From: Anaerolineaceae bacterium | GTDB lineage: Bacteria > Chloroflexota > Anaerolineae > Aggregatilineales > Phototrophicaceae | Direction: 5' to 3' | Length of the DNA stretch: 64,000 nt | Assembly (NCBI GenBank): GCA_020634115.1 | Contig: JACKCH010000014.1 | Span: 62,001 to 126,000 of the forward strand | Shown: piece by piece, positions 9,076 to 18,045 of the stretch | Layout of the letters: the number at the start of each line of letters is the position of its first letter | How positions within the stretch are numbered: the stretch's first letter is position 1 | The notes under the pieces: generated by a model | What the model was told of the DNA's origin: nothing | Database searches by the model: none | What the model saw: only the letters and a program-made list of their open reading frames with translations | Position numbers and translations under genes: made by a program

Positions 9076-9447
9076 TTACCGCATTCCGCGAATAACGTGG
9101 TAGATGGCTTTAACCCGGAAACTACGGTCATCGCAGGCGTCAACAAACTGATCTACCAGTTTCTTCATGGCCGGATCGCCCACCATCGTATAGATCTGCA
9201 TACCGGAAATTTCATTTTCCTCTAAAATGCCGGTGGTCACTAACCCATCCAACTCGTCTGTAATCGTGCGGACATCCCGCCCCGTATAGCGGGCAATATT
9301 GTCAGCAGTGTCGGCGGCATGAGGGTTGTCGTGGAAAAACCGCACCAGGTCCCACTTGACAAAGGAATTCACTTTGTCGCGCAGGAATCCGAGCAATGTC
9401 GGATCAATATCGTCCATTAAGCGTGTAGTTGAATCCGTTTGGGTCAT
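9076..9447 (-). CDS. Small winged-helix-like protein, function unknown
   Basis: 123 residues, no membrane segment. Residues about 25-90 read like a winged helix: FFHDNPHAADTADNIARYTG as helix and turn, then DVRTITDELDGLVTTGILE as recognition helix, then a wing ending in MYTMVGD-like strands. This is common in MarR/ArsR-like regulators. It lies directly upstream of two small membrane protein genes and could control or partner them; this is inferred from position only. It follows the secA terminator. Confidence 0.65.
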   Translation of the reverse strand: MTQTDSTTRLMDDIDPTLLGFLRDKVNSFVKWDLVRFFHDNPHAADTADNIARYTGRDVRTITDELDGLVTTGILEENEISGMQIYTMVGDPAMKKLVDQFVDACDDRSFRVKAIYHVIRGMR

Positions 9448-9546
9448 GACATCACATTCCTTACCAATTCTTTCCCGGCTTAGCGTGGTCAGCCAGGATG
9501 CAACAGAGGGTTTGCTACTCTCAGTATAACCGGAGTTGTGAACCAG

Positions 9547-9567
9547 AAAAGCCCACGAAGGGCTTTT
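9547..9567 (-). terminator. Terminator after secA
   Basis: AAAAGCCC and GGGCTTTT around a five-base loop form an 8-bp perfect stem 23 bases beyond the secA stop. The A/T tails make it usable on either strand; by position it serves secA. Confidence 0.65.
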
Positions 9568-9589
9568 GATTTATGATGCACAAATCTCA

Positions 9590-12349
9590 CTACCCGACTC
9601 TGTCCTGTTTGAGATGGCAGTGTTTGTATTTTTTGCCACTTCCACACCAGCAGGGGTCATTACGCCCCAGTTTGTGCTGGACTCGCACCGGTTCCGGTTT
9701 CTTTTCGGCAGCGCCACCATGGATCATCTGAAGCGGGCGCTGGCGTACCGGCTCTGGTTGGCGCGTATTCACTTGCGCCATCAGAAGTTGGTACGCGGCC
9801 TGTGACCGAATTTGCCCCTGCATAGCCTGCCACATCGAAAAGCCTTCCCGTTGATACTCCACCAGCGGATCACGCTGGGCGATGGACATCAGGCCGATCC
9901 CTTCGCGCAGAATATCCAGGTCGGTAAGATGGCGCTGCCAGTGCTGGTCAATAACCCGCAGCATGATGAAGCGTTCCAGCCGCCCCATCATCTCGTCACC
10001 GAGTTCCTCGGTTTTCTGGTCATATACCGTGTGGACAGCTTCAATGAGCTGCGTCTCCAGCTCATCCAAGTCCTGCCCTGCCATCGTATCGGGCGTAATG
10101 GTTTCCGGGACGGGGAAAACGCGCAGTAACTCACGATAGAGCGTTTCGAGGTCTGCTTCATTGAGTCCGCCATTGTCTCCGGCAAACTCATCCAGCACAT
10201 CCACCACACCATCTTCAAGAATCTTGATATACTCATCGCGCATTCTGGGTTTTTGCAGGAATTCCCGGCGCTGGGCGTAGATGACCTCACGCTGCTTGTT
10301 CACCACGTCGTCGTACTCAAGCACCCGCTTGCGGATGTCGAAGTTGTGTCCCTCAACACGCACCTGCGCCTGAGCAACGGTTTTCGTCATGATCGAGTGT
10401 TCAATCGGTTCGTCCTCTGGCAGGTTCGCCCAGGACATGATGCCTTTCACCCGCTCACCACCGAAACGGCGGATAAGGTCATCTTCCACACTCAGGAAAA
10501 AGCGAGACTCACCGGGGTCGCCCTGGCGCCCGGAACGTCCACGGAGCTGGTTGTCAATCCGGCGGGCGTCGTGGCGTTCCGTACCGAGGACAAACAGGCC
10601 ACCTGCCCTTAGCACAACCTGACGATCCTTGGCGCATTCGGCCGCTGCCTCAGCGAGGGACGCTTCCCATTGGGCGTCCGTCGCCTCAGTAATTTCGACA
10701 CCTTGTTTACGCAATATGTCGCGCGCCATGCCTTCAGGATTACCGCCCAGCAGAATGTCCACACCACGCCCGGCCATGTTGGTTGCAATCGTGACCGCAC
10801 CGGGGCGTCCGGCCTGAGCAATGATCGTCGCCTCTTTCTCGTGCTGCTTGGCGTTCAGTACCTGATGGTTGATGCCGCTGCGATTTAACGCTTTACTCAG
10901 TCGCTCAGAAGTTTCAACGGCTACGGTACCGACCAGCACCGGTTGCCCGGCATCCTGGCGGGCCTTAATTTCCGCCGTCACCGCACGGAACTTTGCAGCC
11001 TCGGTCATATAAATCAGGTCGTCATGATCCGCACGAATGACCGGTAGATTGGTGGGGATAGCGACCACTTCCAGTTCGTAAATCTTCTCGAATTCTTCGG
11101 CTTCAGTGAGGGCGGTACCGGTCATCCCGGCCAGTTTGTCATACATGCGGAAGAAGTTCTGATAGGTGATGGTCGCCATCGTGAGATTTTCCCGGCGCAC
11201 CTGCACACCCTCTTTGGCTTCAATCGCCTGGTGCAGCCCTTCGGAGAAGCGGCGGCCATACATCAAACGCCCGGTGAATTCGTCAACGATAATCACCTGA
11301 CCTTTTTCGATAATATACTCCTTGTCATTGTGATAGAGTGCATGGGCGCGCAGGGAGTTATCGAGGTAGGGAATCATCTCGGCATTTGCCGGGTGGTACA
11401 GCTGGTCAAGCCCCATCTGGCGTTCAATCTTCTCCACACCCTGCTCGGTGAGAAAAGCGACGCGATCTTTTTCATCCACCACGTAATCGCCGTCAGGTTC
11501 TTCAGCTTCGACACTATCATCGCTGCTGCGTGTGAGGCGCTTTACGATCTGGGCAAATGTTTTGTAGTAGTCGGAGGGTTCGTCCGCCGGGCCGGAGATA
11601 ATCAGCGGGGTACGGGCTTCGTCAATGAGGATGTTATCCACCTCATCCACGATGGCATAGTTTAAATCACGCTGGACAAGCTGCGGGACATCATACACCA
11701 TGTTATCGCGTAGGTAGTCGAAACCGAATTCGTGATTCGTACCATAGGTGATGTCCGCCATATAGCAGTCCCGACGGGTGACGGGACGCAAATTCTGGTA
11801 ACGGGCATCCGCCGAGTCATAGTCCAGGTCGAAAATGAACGACCCCGCGTTCGGGTCCGGGCTGTCACCTTTACTCTGGATGACGCCGACGCTCAAACCG
11901 AGGAAGTGGTATACCGAACCCATCGTCTGCACACCGACCTTGCTCAGATAGTCGTTGGGTGTGATCAGATGAGCGCCCTTACCGCGCAGTGCGTTTAGAT
12001 ACAGTGGCAAGGTGGCGACGAGAGTCTTGCCTTCACCGGTTTTCATCTCCGCGATGCGGCCTTCGTGCAGCACCATGCCCCCGATAAGCTGTACGTCATA
12101 GTGGCGGAGCTTGGTGGTTCGCACCGACGCTTCCCGCACGACGGCGAAAGCTTCCACCAGAAGGGAGTCGAGTTCCGCGCCATCCTGGAGACGCTGCTTA
12201 AACTCATCCGTTTTGGCTCGGAGTTCGGCGTCGCTCAGTTTCTGCATCTCCGGTTCGAGCGCGTTGATGCGATCAATCACGTCCCGGTAACGGGAGAGCG
12301 CCCGCTCAATCGGATCGCCCACCACTTTCTTGACAATGTTTCGTAACAT
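9590..12349 (-). CDS. secA: Protein translocase ATPase SecA
   Basis: 919 residues from ATG at 12349, with GAGGG 5 bases upstream and the standard N-terminus MLRNIVKKVVGDP; an in-frame start further up at 12403 adds unconserved residues. SecA drives unfolded preproteins through SecYEG using ATP. Visible: Walker A MKTGEGKT near 103-109, Walker B with DEVDNILIDEARTPL near 207, AGMTGTALTEAEEF in the second motor half, and a C-terminal SEC-C zinc motif GRNDPCWCGSGKKYKHCH that binds SecB or ribosomes. Length and motifs are complete. An extended -10 promoter lies at 12402-12410. Confidence 0.97.
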   Translation of the reverse strand: MLRNIVKKVVGDPIERALSRYRDVIDRINALEPEMQKLSDAELRAKTDEFKQRLQDGAELDSLLVEAFAVVREASVRTTKLRHYDVQLIGGMVLHEGRIAEMKTGEGKTLVATLPLYLNALRGKGAHLITPNDYLSKVGVQTMGSVYHFLGLSVGVIQSKGDSPDPNAGSFIFDLDYDSADARYQNLRPVTRRDCYMADITYGTNHEFGFDYLRDNMVYDVPQLVQRDLNYAIVDEVDNILIDEARTPLIISGPADEPSDYYKTFAQIVKRLTRSSDDSVEAEEPDGDYVVDEKDRVAFLTEQGVEKIERQMGLDQLYHPANAEMIPYLDNSLRAHALYHNDKEYIIEKGQVIIVDEFTGRLMYGRRFSEGLHQAIEAKEGVQVRRENLTMATITYQNFFRMYDKLAGMTGTALTEAEEFEKIYELEVVAIPTNLPVIRADHDDLIYMTEAAKFRAVTAEIKARQDAGQPVLVGTVAVETSERLSKALNRSGINHQVLNAKQHEKEATIIAQAGRPGAVTIATNMAGRGVDILLGGNPEGMARDILRKQGVEITEATDAQWEASLAEAAAECAKDRQVVLRAGGLFVLGTERHDARRIDNQLRGRSGRQGDPGESRFFLSVEDDLIRRFGGERVKGIMSWANLPEDEPIEHSIMTKTVAQAQVRVEGHNFDIRKRVLEYDDVVNKQREVIYAQRREFLQKPRMRDEYIKILEDGVVDVLDEFAGDNGGLNEADLETLYRELLRVFPVPETITPDTMAGQDLDELETQLIEAVHTVYDQKTEELGDEMMGRLERFIMLRVIDQHWQRHLTDLDILREGIGLMSIAQRDPLVEYQREGFSMWQAMQGQIRSQAAYQLLMAQVNTRQPEPVRQRPLQMIHGGAAEKKPEPVRVQHKLGRNDPCWCGSGKKYKHCHLKQDRVG

Positions 12350-12401
12350 GATGCCCTCAATTTCTGACAGTCGCCAGGTATTCTCCCACTTCAGACAGGT
12401 C

Positions 12402-12410
12402 ATTATAGCA
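12402..12410 (-). promoter_or_regulatory. Extended -10 promoter element for secA
   Basis: On the minus strand TGCTATAAT, an extended -10 (TGnTATAAT), lies about 53 bases before the secA start. No good -35 box is seen, as expected for an extended -10 promoter. Confidence 0.45.
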
Positions 12411-12488
12411 TACGCGCATAAGCGACCCGTTAGAAACGGACAGGGTATAATAATGGCCGGATGAATTTAAAATCAAGGATAACTGCTC

Positions 12489-13454
12489 ATGGAATATACC
12501 AATTTAGGGCGTACCGGACTGAAGGTCAGCCGTTTATGTTTGGGAACGATGACGTTCGGCTGGTCAGCAGATGAAACAACATCGTTTGCGATCCTGGATG
12601 CGGCGGCGGAGGCCGGAATCAATTTCCTTGATACAGCGGATATCTATTCCCGCTGGGTGGAAGGGAACACTGGCGGCGAATCGGAGACGATCATCGGCAA
12701 GTGGCTGCAAGGGAAGCCGCGCCGGGAGTTCGTCATCGCCACCAAAGGGCGTGGGCCGATGTGGGCGGGGCCAAATGGGGAGGGACTCAGCCGCGCTCAC
12801 CTGCTGCACGCGGTAGACGACAGCCTGCGCCGCCTGCAAACCGACTACATCGACCTGTACCAGGTGCATTGGCCGGACGAACAGACCCCGCTGGAGGAGA
12901 CTTTAAGCGCCCTGGATACACTGGTGCGCTCCGGCAAGGTGCGCTACATCGGCGCGAGCAACTACCCGGCGTGGCTGCTGATGAAAACGCTCTGGGTGAG
13001 CGATCTTCACGATTATGTCCGGTTTGACAGTCTCCAACCACATCACAGCCTCCTGCACCGGGAAGAATTTGAACGTGAGTTAGAGCCGATGTGTAACGAC
13101 CAGGGAATCGGGGTGATTCCGTATAGCCCGCTGGCCGCCGGATTTCTGACCGGCAAATACACGCGGGAAGGCCGGAGTGTGGATACAACACGCTCAAACA
13201 GCAGCCAGATCAAACAATTGGTCGGCAACGAAAAGGCGTATGTTGCGATGGACGCGGTGCGGGACATCGCCTTGCAGCACAATGTCCCTCAGGCACAGAT
13301 CGCGCTGGCGTGGCAACTTTCACGTAAGGCGATCACTGCGCCGATTATTGGGGCTAGAACTGTCGCCCAACTTATGGATGTGGCAGGTGCGACTTCGGTG
13401 CATTTAACCGATGAAGAGCTAGAGCGGTTGAATACCGTGAGCGATGGGTTTTAG
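12489..13454 (+). CDS. Aldo/keto reductase
   Basis: 321 residues. A TIM-barrel NAD(P)H-dependent oxidoreductase of the YdhF/YajO type. Motifs: FLDTADIYS with catalytic Asp and Tyr, ATKG with the Lys, YIDLYQVHWPD, and a C-terminal cofactor region AITAPIIGARTVAQL. It reduces aldehydes or ketones; the substrate cannot be told. It is transcribed away from secA and ends at an intrinsic terminator at 13463. Confidence 0.9.
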   Translation: MEYTNLGRTGLKVSRLCLGTMTFGWSADETTSFAILDAAAEAGINFLDTADIYSRWVEGNTGGESETIIGKWLQGKPRREFVIATKGRGPMWAGPNGEGLSRAHLLHAVDDSLRRLQTDYIDLYQVHWPDEQTPLEETLSALDTLVRSGKVRYIGASNYPAWLLMKTLWVSDLHDYVRFDSLQPHHSLLHREEFERELEPMCNDQGIGVIPYSPLAAGFLTGKYTREGRSVDTTRSNSSQIKQLVGNEKAYVAMDAVRDIALQHNVPQAQIALAWQLSRKAITAPIIGARTVAQLMDVAGATSVHLTDEELERLNTVSDGF

Positions 13455-13462
13455 TTGCCCAC

Positions 13463-13490
13463 GCAGGGGGTGCGATCCCCTGCTAGTTTT
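13463..13490 (+). terminator. Terminator after the aldo/keto reductase gene
   Basis: GCAGGGG and CCCCTGC form a 7-bp perfect stem around a seven-base loop, followed by TAGTTTT, just after the stop at 13454. Confidence 0.65.
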
Positions 13491-13657
13491 CCCTTAGTAA
13501 CAATTTCCTACGCCTGATTCACCCCAATAGTATCGAAAATTCATAACTAAACCGAAGTGAAACCAGATTATGACGGTACAACAATTGATGCTCCCTCAAA
13601 GCGTCTTTACAATAATGATGAAATATTGACACTACCTTCACAAATTACGGAAACGAC

Positions 13658-14056
13658 ATGGACTTCGTGCTTCAAACTGAACTGGTCATCATCGCTGGGG
13701 TTATCATCCTCTTGATTGCGGCTATCACTGGCATAGTTGCGATGATGTCAATCCTACGCCATCGCCGTCACATGCGGCAAGACCGCGCCCTGGCAGCGGC
13801 ACCCAGTTTCAGCAACAGCAATCGCCGCCCGGCTGAAGAAACACTGGAACGGCTGCGCGAGGAAACAAACCCCACCCGCCCCGACTATATCCCGATCCCG
13901 GCTCATCTGCGGTTGCCAGTACAGCCCGGCGGCACGAATCTCGAAGTGATTAAGATCGAACCGAAACCAGAAAAGACGCAGGAACAACGCAATATCGAAC
14001 GCATTATCGAGTATTTCAAAAACGACGTGACGCCGGCTGAAGCGTCCGCTGGTTAG
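13658..14056 (+). CDS. Single-pass membrane protein, function unknown
   Basis: 132 residues. One N-terminal membrane segment (about 8-32), a basic patch LRHRRHMRQDR, then a proline-rich hydrophilic region and a charged C-terminus with a likely short helix (EQRNIERIIEYFKNDV). It is not recognised. It stands alone, with about 200 bases free upstream and a small membrane protein gene 99 bases downstream. Confidence 0.6.
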   Translation: MDFVLQTELVIIAGVIILLIAAITGIVAMMSILRHRRHMRQDRALAAAPSFSNSNRRPAEETLERLREETNPTRPDYIPIPAHLRLPVQPGGTNLEVIKIEPKPEKTQEQRNIERIIEYFKNDVTPAEASAG

Positions 14057-14155
14057 CCCTCAAACCCCTAATAATTGAGCCTTTACCGCCCGGCATGATC
14101 CGGGCTATTGTGTTTGTGGAGTCCCACGTATAATGAACCTATACGGAGGCAAATG

Positions 14156-14395
14156 ATGAGCGAATCACCAAAGCCGCTGAACAGTAGGAATCTGTCCAGG
14201 GCGACCCTTATTGCGACCGGTATGGGTATTGTGGGTATTATTCTTTTTGTGCTTTTGTGGGTTCTGCTGAGCCAGACGAACCTGGATGCGATTGCCCGTT
14301 TAATGATCGCGTTCTGCATTCCCCCGGCACTGATGGCCGGTGGCGTCGGCGTTTATATGCTGCTGCGTTCTGGGAATAAACCCAATCCATCGTAA
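14156..14395 (+). CDS. Small two-segment membrane protein, function unknown
   Basis: 79 residues from ATG at 14156; GGAGG at 14145-14149 fits this start better than the adjacent ATG at 14153. Two hydrophobic segments (about residues 17-37 and 48-68) form a hairpin, with a short polar tail ending NKPNPS. It is not recognised. It is convergent with the methyltransferase gene, whose stop lies 12 bases away. Confidence 0.6.
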   Translation: MSESPKPLNSRNLSRATLIATGMGIVGIILFVLLWVLLSQTNLDAIARLMIAFCIPPALMAGGVGVYMLLRSGNKPNPS

Positions 14396-14406
14396 ATGCG
14401 TACCCC

Positions 14407-15102
14407 TCATTTCCGCAGCCGGTAGGCGATGATGACAGGCGTGCCAGGGAGGCGCTCCCCGGCAAAGCGGACTTCAGCATCCTGCCCCAGGCGCGGCTCT
14501 AACACCTCCTCAACCTGTAAACCTGCATCACGTCCGGCGGCATGGAAGTCGGCATAAAGATGCGCGTAATGCTCAACCGCATAGGTTTTGCCATCCGGCG
14601 CGGTGAAGGTGCGGCGCTGGCCGTTCAGGAAGATGAAGGGGTGAAAGTCACTGATAAGGGCATACCCGCCCGGCTTGAGTACCCGGCTGATCTCCGCGAT
14701 GGAGGGCAACAGGTGCGGCAAATGGCCTAACGCCAGCCCGCATAGGACGACATCCACCGACTCCCCCGCTAACGGAATAGCTTCACTGGTCGCCAGCGCC
14801 AGCAGGGGCAGCGCGTTCTGGTGCAGCATGGCGGCGCTGTTATCCAGGCCGATCACGGTCTGCGCCCCTGCAGCCCCCGCCAGCAGGCCATAGCGCCCGG
14901 TTCCACAGGCTAGGTCCAGCACGACCTTCCCGGCCATTGGCGGGAAAAGCGCCCGCATAGCGGCTTCCTCGGCCTGCATGAGGGCATTATGGGCATGAGG
15001 GGGATAGGCCGCCGCCCAACGCTGGTAAGCATCCAGGCTGGAAAGGGTCGCGGGAGCAGCGGGTGGGAACAGGCAGCGCAGAATACGAGAGAACATAGAC
15101 AT
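14407..15102 (-). CDS. Class I SAM-dependent methyltransferase
   Basis: 231 residues. The SAM-binding motif VLDLACGTGRYGLLAG (about 60-75) is followed by VIGLDNS, the DVVLCGLALGHL strand and LKPGGYALISDFHPF, typical of the UbiE/SmtA-like small-molecule family. The substrate is unknown. Its ATG overlaps the stop of the upstream TIR-lectin gene by one base (TGATG), an arrangement that usually means coupled translation. Its base use matches the GC-rich genome, unlike the TIR gene, so the neighbour may have been inserted just upstream of it. Confidence 0.88.
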   Translation of the reverse strand: MSMFSRILRCLFPPAAPATLSSLDAYQRWAAAYPPHAHNALMQAEEAAMRALFPPMAGKVVLDLACGTGRYGLLAGAAGAQTVIGLDNSAAMLHQNALPLLALATSEAIPLAGESVDVVLCGLALGHLPHLLPSIAEISRVLKPGGYALISDFHPFIFLNGQRRTFTAPDGKTYAVEHYAHLYADFHAAGRDAGLQVEEVLEPRLGQDAEVRFAGERLPGTPVIIAYRLRK

Positions 15103-16340
15103 CAGGGTTTTAGGGAGATAATAACTTCAAACTCGCCGCTATTATCTCCATATGTTCCTTTAGAATCATTTACTGCTAAATATAGGAATCCCTCTTGATC
15201 AGGAGATACAGTTACGCTGCAATGCTCACCGACTAGAAACCCTCTGCCGATTCTATGCTTCCCGTTACCAATCCATCCGATTAACGAGCCAACAATTCCA
15301 GTTTCCCCAATTTCAGGAATTTGAGAATGTGCTTTAAGTGCATCTGGGTTTGGATAAAACACACGTTGCCCAGTAGCAGGCTGTAAAAAGGCACCACTAG
15401 GATTCATCCAGCTTTTCCCACTATCGACTGTAATTTCCCCATTTGCAGTTATAAAAAGGTTATCACCAGGTAACAAGAAAATCCCAGTGTTAAGTTCATC
15501 TTCGCGTGCAATTGGGTCAATTTCAGCCGGAATACTTAGGTGTATCTCTCTATTCGGCAAAGCTATTGGACGTGACCAAAGAGGATTTTGTGAAGGTGAA
15601 ATTTCAATAGACAGCTTGATAGTTGCGGCAAATAGCTCAGTAATCGTCTCCTCGTTTATTCCAGATGAGAGGTCAACAATCTGAAACTGATTTCTGATGT
15701 AATTAGGCAGATTGGTTCTTGGGCGAATTTGTACAGGGATGATCCGTTTTTGTAAACGAATTGCTTCAGCAAATTCGGCTCTGCAAAATGTTGATTTTAC
15801 GGAATCATCCGATAATAAATAGATAAACACATCACTTAAGGCAATCTCGTCTAGTATCTTTTTCCACCAGACTTCGCCACCACTTAGCTTGTCATCAGAC
15901 CAAATATCATCGTATGCTCGGCGCAACTTCCGTTCAATTCGACCTTTAAATTCTATGTCATCATGACTATAGCTAATAAAAAACTTGGGAAGTCGAGATA
16001 ATAGCATCGTGTTTGAGGAAATATTTTCATTTTCCTCAAAATTCCGATCAACAGCGTCCTGTAAATCTTGCAGAAGGGTTACTTCCCAACTGCGCCGCCC
16101 TTTAGGAGACTGCAAATCGGCTATTCTTATGAGCTTGGCCTCGCCTAATTCGCGTATATCAGCAAGTGGAGGAATACTCAAAACTGAAGAATCGTTTACA
16201 CCTAGTACAGGGATAATCTGAGTAGTCTTATCTCTTGCGCTTGTAACGTCAGTAAACCTCAATTCTCTGAGAATATTTCCCGAATTAAGCTGATCTACCA
16301 AGTGTCTTGCCGTTGCTTTAGCGTCTTCGCTGAGTTTCAA
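15102..16340 (-). CDS. TIR-domain protein with C-terminal LecA-like lectin domain
   Basis: 412 residues, clearly AT-richer than its neighbours. Three parts are visible. An unrecognised N-terminal domain (1-110) contains GRRSWEVTLLQDLQ. A TIR domain (about 119-215) starts FFISYSHDD and has SVKSTFCRAEF, where E189 fits the catalytic Glu of NAD-cleaving TIRs. A C-terminal domain (about 285-410) resembles the Pseudomonas galactose lectin LecA/PA-IL: LPGDNLFITANG, GSLIGWIGNG and NDSKGTYGDNSGEF. D392, T396, D399 and N400 match the LecA calcium ligands (N to D at one place). There is no signal peptide, so it is cytosolic. A role as a sugar- or ligand-sensing defence NADase is inferred, not shown. 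Confidence 0.85.
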   Translation of the reverse strand: MKLSEDAKATARHLVDQLNSGNILRELRFTDVTSARDKTTQIIPVLGVNDSSVLSIPPLADIRELGEAKLIRIADLQSPKGRRSWEVTLLQDLQDAVDRNFEENENISSNTMLLSRLPKFFISYSHDDIEFKGRIERKLRRAYDDIWSDDKLSGGEVWWKKILDEIALSDVFIYLLSDDSVKSTFCRAEFAEAIRLQKRIIPVQIRPRTNLPNYIRNQFQIVDLSSGINEETITELFAATIKLSIEISPSQNPLWSRPIALPNREIHLSIPAEIDPIAREDELNTGIFLLPGDNLFITANGEITVDSGKSWMNPSGAFLQPATGQRVFYPNPDALKAHSQIPEIGETGIVGSLIGWIGNGKHRIGRGFLVGEHCSVTVSPDQEGFLYLAVNDSKGTYGDNSGEFEVIISLKP

Positions 16341-16385
16341 CTTCTAGCCATCCGTAGTTGTGTGCAGTAGTATTAGCTAACCACA

Positions 16386-16402
16386 TTGTATACTATATAC
16401 AA
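16386..16402 (-). promoter_or_regulatory. Inverted repeat in the TIR-lectin promoter region
   Basis: TTGTATA and TATACAA form perfect 7-bp arms around a 3-base centre, 46 bases before the TIR-lectin start. Read on the minus strand, the right arm runs into TATACAAT, a plausible -10. It may be an operator overlapping the promoter, or only promoter symmetry. Confidence 0.4.
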
Positions 16403-16459
16403 AAATACCGACAGAGGAGTCAGTATTTTGGAAATTTACAACTTGACCCGCAGATGACC

Positions 16460-17728
16460 TTAATCCCCCGCCGCCGCAGTCACAATCCGACGCTTCTCCA
16501 TACGGTTGACCGCCCACGACCATAAGACCAGCGGCGCCACACTGACCGCGCCCATTCCCAGGACAATCACGCGCACGTTTTCCACACCCAGCTTATCCAC
16601 CAGAAGGCCGGTCACAAAGATACTCACGGCGCTGGCAAGCTGGAAACCAATCATGTCAAAGGCAAACATACGTCCCAGGTATTCATTCGCCACGCTCTTC
16701 TGGATGATGACGGAACTATACGTCCAGTTAGCTGACCCGCCCATCGCCCGCAGCACCAACGCCAGCGAAACCAACGCCAGACTCGACGCCGCGCCGAACG
16801 CCAGCCACGCCAGTGTAATCCAGACAAAGCCAACGATAATCAACCGGCGTAGGGCACGCACGCTGCCATCGTTGAAGCGATTCAGGAGCAGCGGCCCCAC
16901 CACCGCGCCCAGACCAAAAGCCGCATACATCAAACTGAGCGAAATAACCCCATCTTTGCCCACGATAAATAGCTCGGTCGCATAAATAATCATCAGGGCG
17001 TCCACATTGCCGAGACTCTGACCCAGTTTGACGAGCAGCGTTGCCAGCAGGCCGGGACGCTGGCGCAGATAGCGCAGGCCATCCCAAAAGCCGCGTTCGG
17101 CTGTGTTGGGTGCAGGTGTCGCCTCAGTGAGCGGGCGAGTGTATTCAGTATGAACGGTGATTCCGGTGATGAGCAGCGCCGAAATCAGGAAAGAAATCGC
17201 ATCCACCACCAGCGCGAAGGCGGTGCCAAACCAGGCCGCGACCAGCCCGCCGATAATCGCACCGCCAGCCAGCATGGCCGACCAGGTCACGCTACCGAGG
17301 GTATTCGCCAGCACCAGGTCTTCCCTGGGAATCAGGCTCGGCACAATCGCATTCCGCCCTGGCTCAAACACGGCGGAAAGCGAGAACTGCAATATAGTGA
17401 GGAGATAGATAAGCCACAGCGTCTCCGGGCCGGTGGCGAGCAGCATCAGCGCCACCACCAACGCCCGGCTGACATCGCTGATGATGAGCAGGGTTTTGCG
17501 GTTAAAGCGATCAACCAGCGTCCCAGCGAATGGCGCCACCACCAGCGGGGGGATAAGACGGGCTAACAGGAAGCCACTGACCGCCGCACCTGAGCCACCG
17601 CTGTATTCGGCCACCAGCGTAGACAGCACAATCGTGTTAAACCAATCTCCTAGCAGACTAATCACCTGTGCGACCCATAACCGGGTGTAATCAGGGTTCT
17701 GCCGCAGCAGCCGTTTGTATTCCGACAC
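16460..17728 (-). CDS. Major facilitator superfamily transporter
   Basis: 422 residues from GTG, with GAGGTGA just upstream. About 12 membrane segments; the loop DRFNRKTLLIISDVSRA between segments 2 and 3 fits the MFS signature region. It resembles MFS_3-type (EntS-like) exporters, where many enterobactin and macrolide efflux homologues fall. N-terminal YKRLLRQNPDYTRLWVAQ is typical of that group. The substrate cannot be told. It is a lone gene; the 118-base gap to the TIR-lectin gene carries the inverted repeat. Confidence 0.88.
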   Translation of the reverse strand: MSEYKRLLRQNPDYTRLWVAQVISLLGDWFNTIVLSTLVAEYSGGSGAAVSGFLLARLIPPLVVAPFAGTLVDRFNRKTLLIISDVSRALVVALMLLATGPETLWLIYLLTILQFSLSAVFEPGRNAIVPSLIPREDLVLANTLGSVTWSAMLAGGAIIGGLVAAWFGTAFALVVDAISFLISALLITGITVHTEYTRPLTEATPAPNTAERGFWDGLRYLRQRPGLLATLLVKLGQSLGNVDALMIIYATELFIVGKDGVISLSLMYAAFGLGAVVGPLLLNRFNDGSVRALRRLIIVGFVWITLAWLAFGAASSLALVSLALVLRAMGGSANWTYSSVIIQKSVANEYLGRMFAFDMIGFQLASAVSIFVTGLLVDKLGVENVRVIVLGMGAVSVAPLVLWSWAVNRMEKRRIVTAAAGD

Positions 17729-18045
17729 CGTTCACCTCATCGAGTTGCTGATAACCTGAATCACCCGAAGTGTATCATGCTTCATGCCCCGGTCATATTG
17801 TCCAAATGGGCATAGAATGCTCTGGTCATCCGTCAAAATCTTACCGAGCAACTTCCCTTAAGATATATTAATGGAACTATGCCATTTTCTTGAAGATTGG
17901 TTTAAGGTTTGATTTTATGGCTGGCGTAACCACCCTAAGGAGAGTATGCTATGCGGCGTTTGGCGACTTGCAGGCCAGAAAACTGCGTGTAATCCTTCGT
18001 CCAGAACGGCTCAGCCACATAGGGACTCAATAAAGATTCCAGCAT
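17729..18045. other. Gap of about 317 bases between divergent genes
   Basis: This lies between the divergent MFS and phosphodiesterase genes, so it must hold both promoters. No clear hairpin, repeat or small gene is seen; a frame open from 17946 overlaps the next gene out of phase and looks spurious. Confidence 0.5.

Noticed and set aside
14088..14105. Terminator after the gene at 13658
   Set aside because: GCCCGG/CCGGGC forms only a 6-bp stem and is followed by a mixed sequence without a T run.
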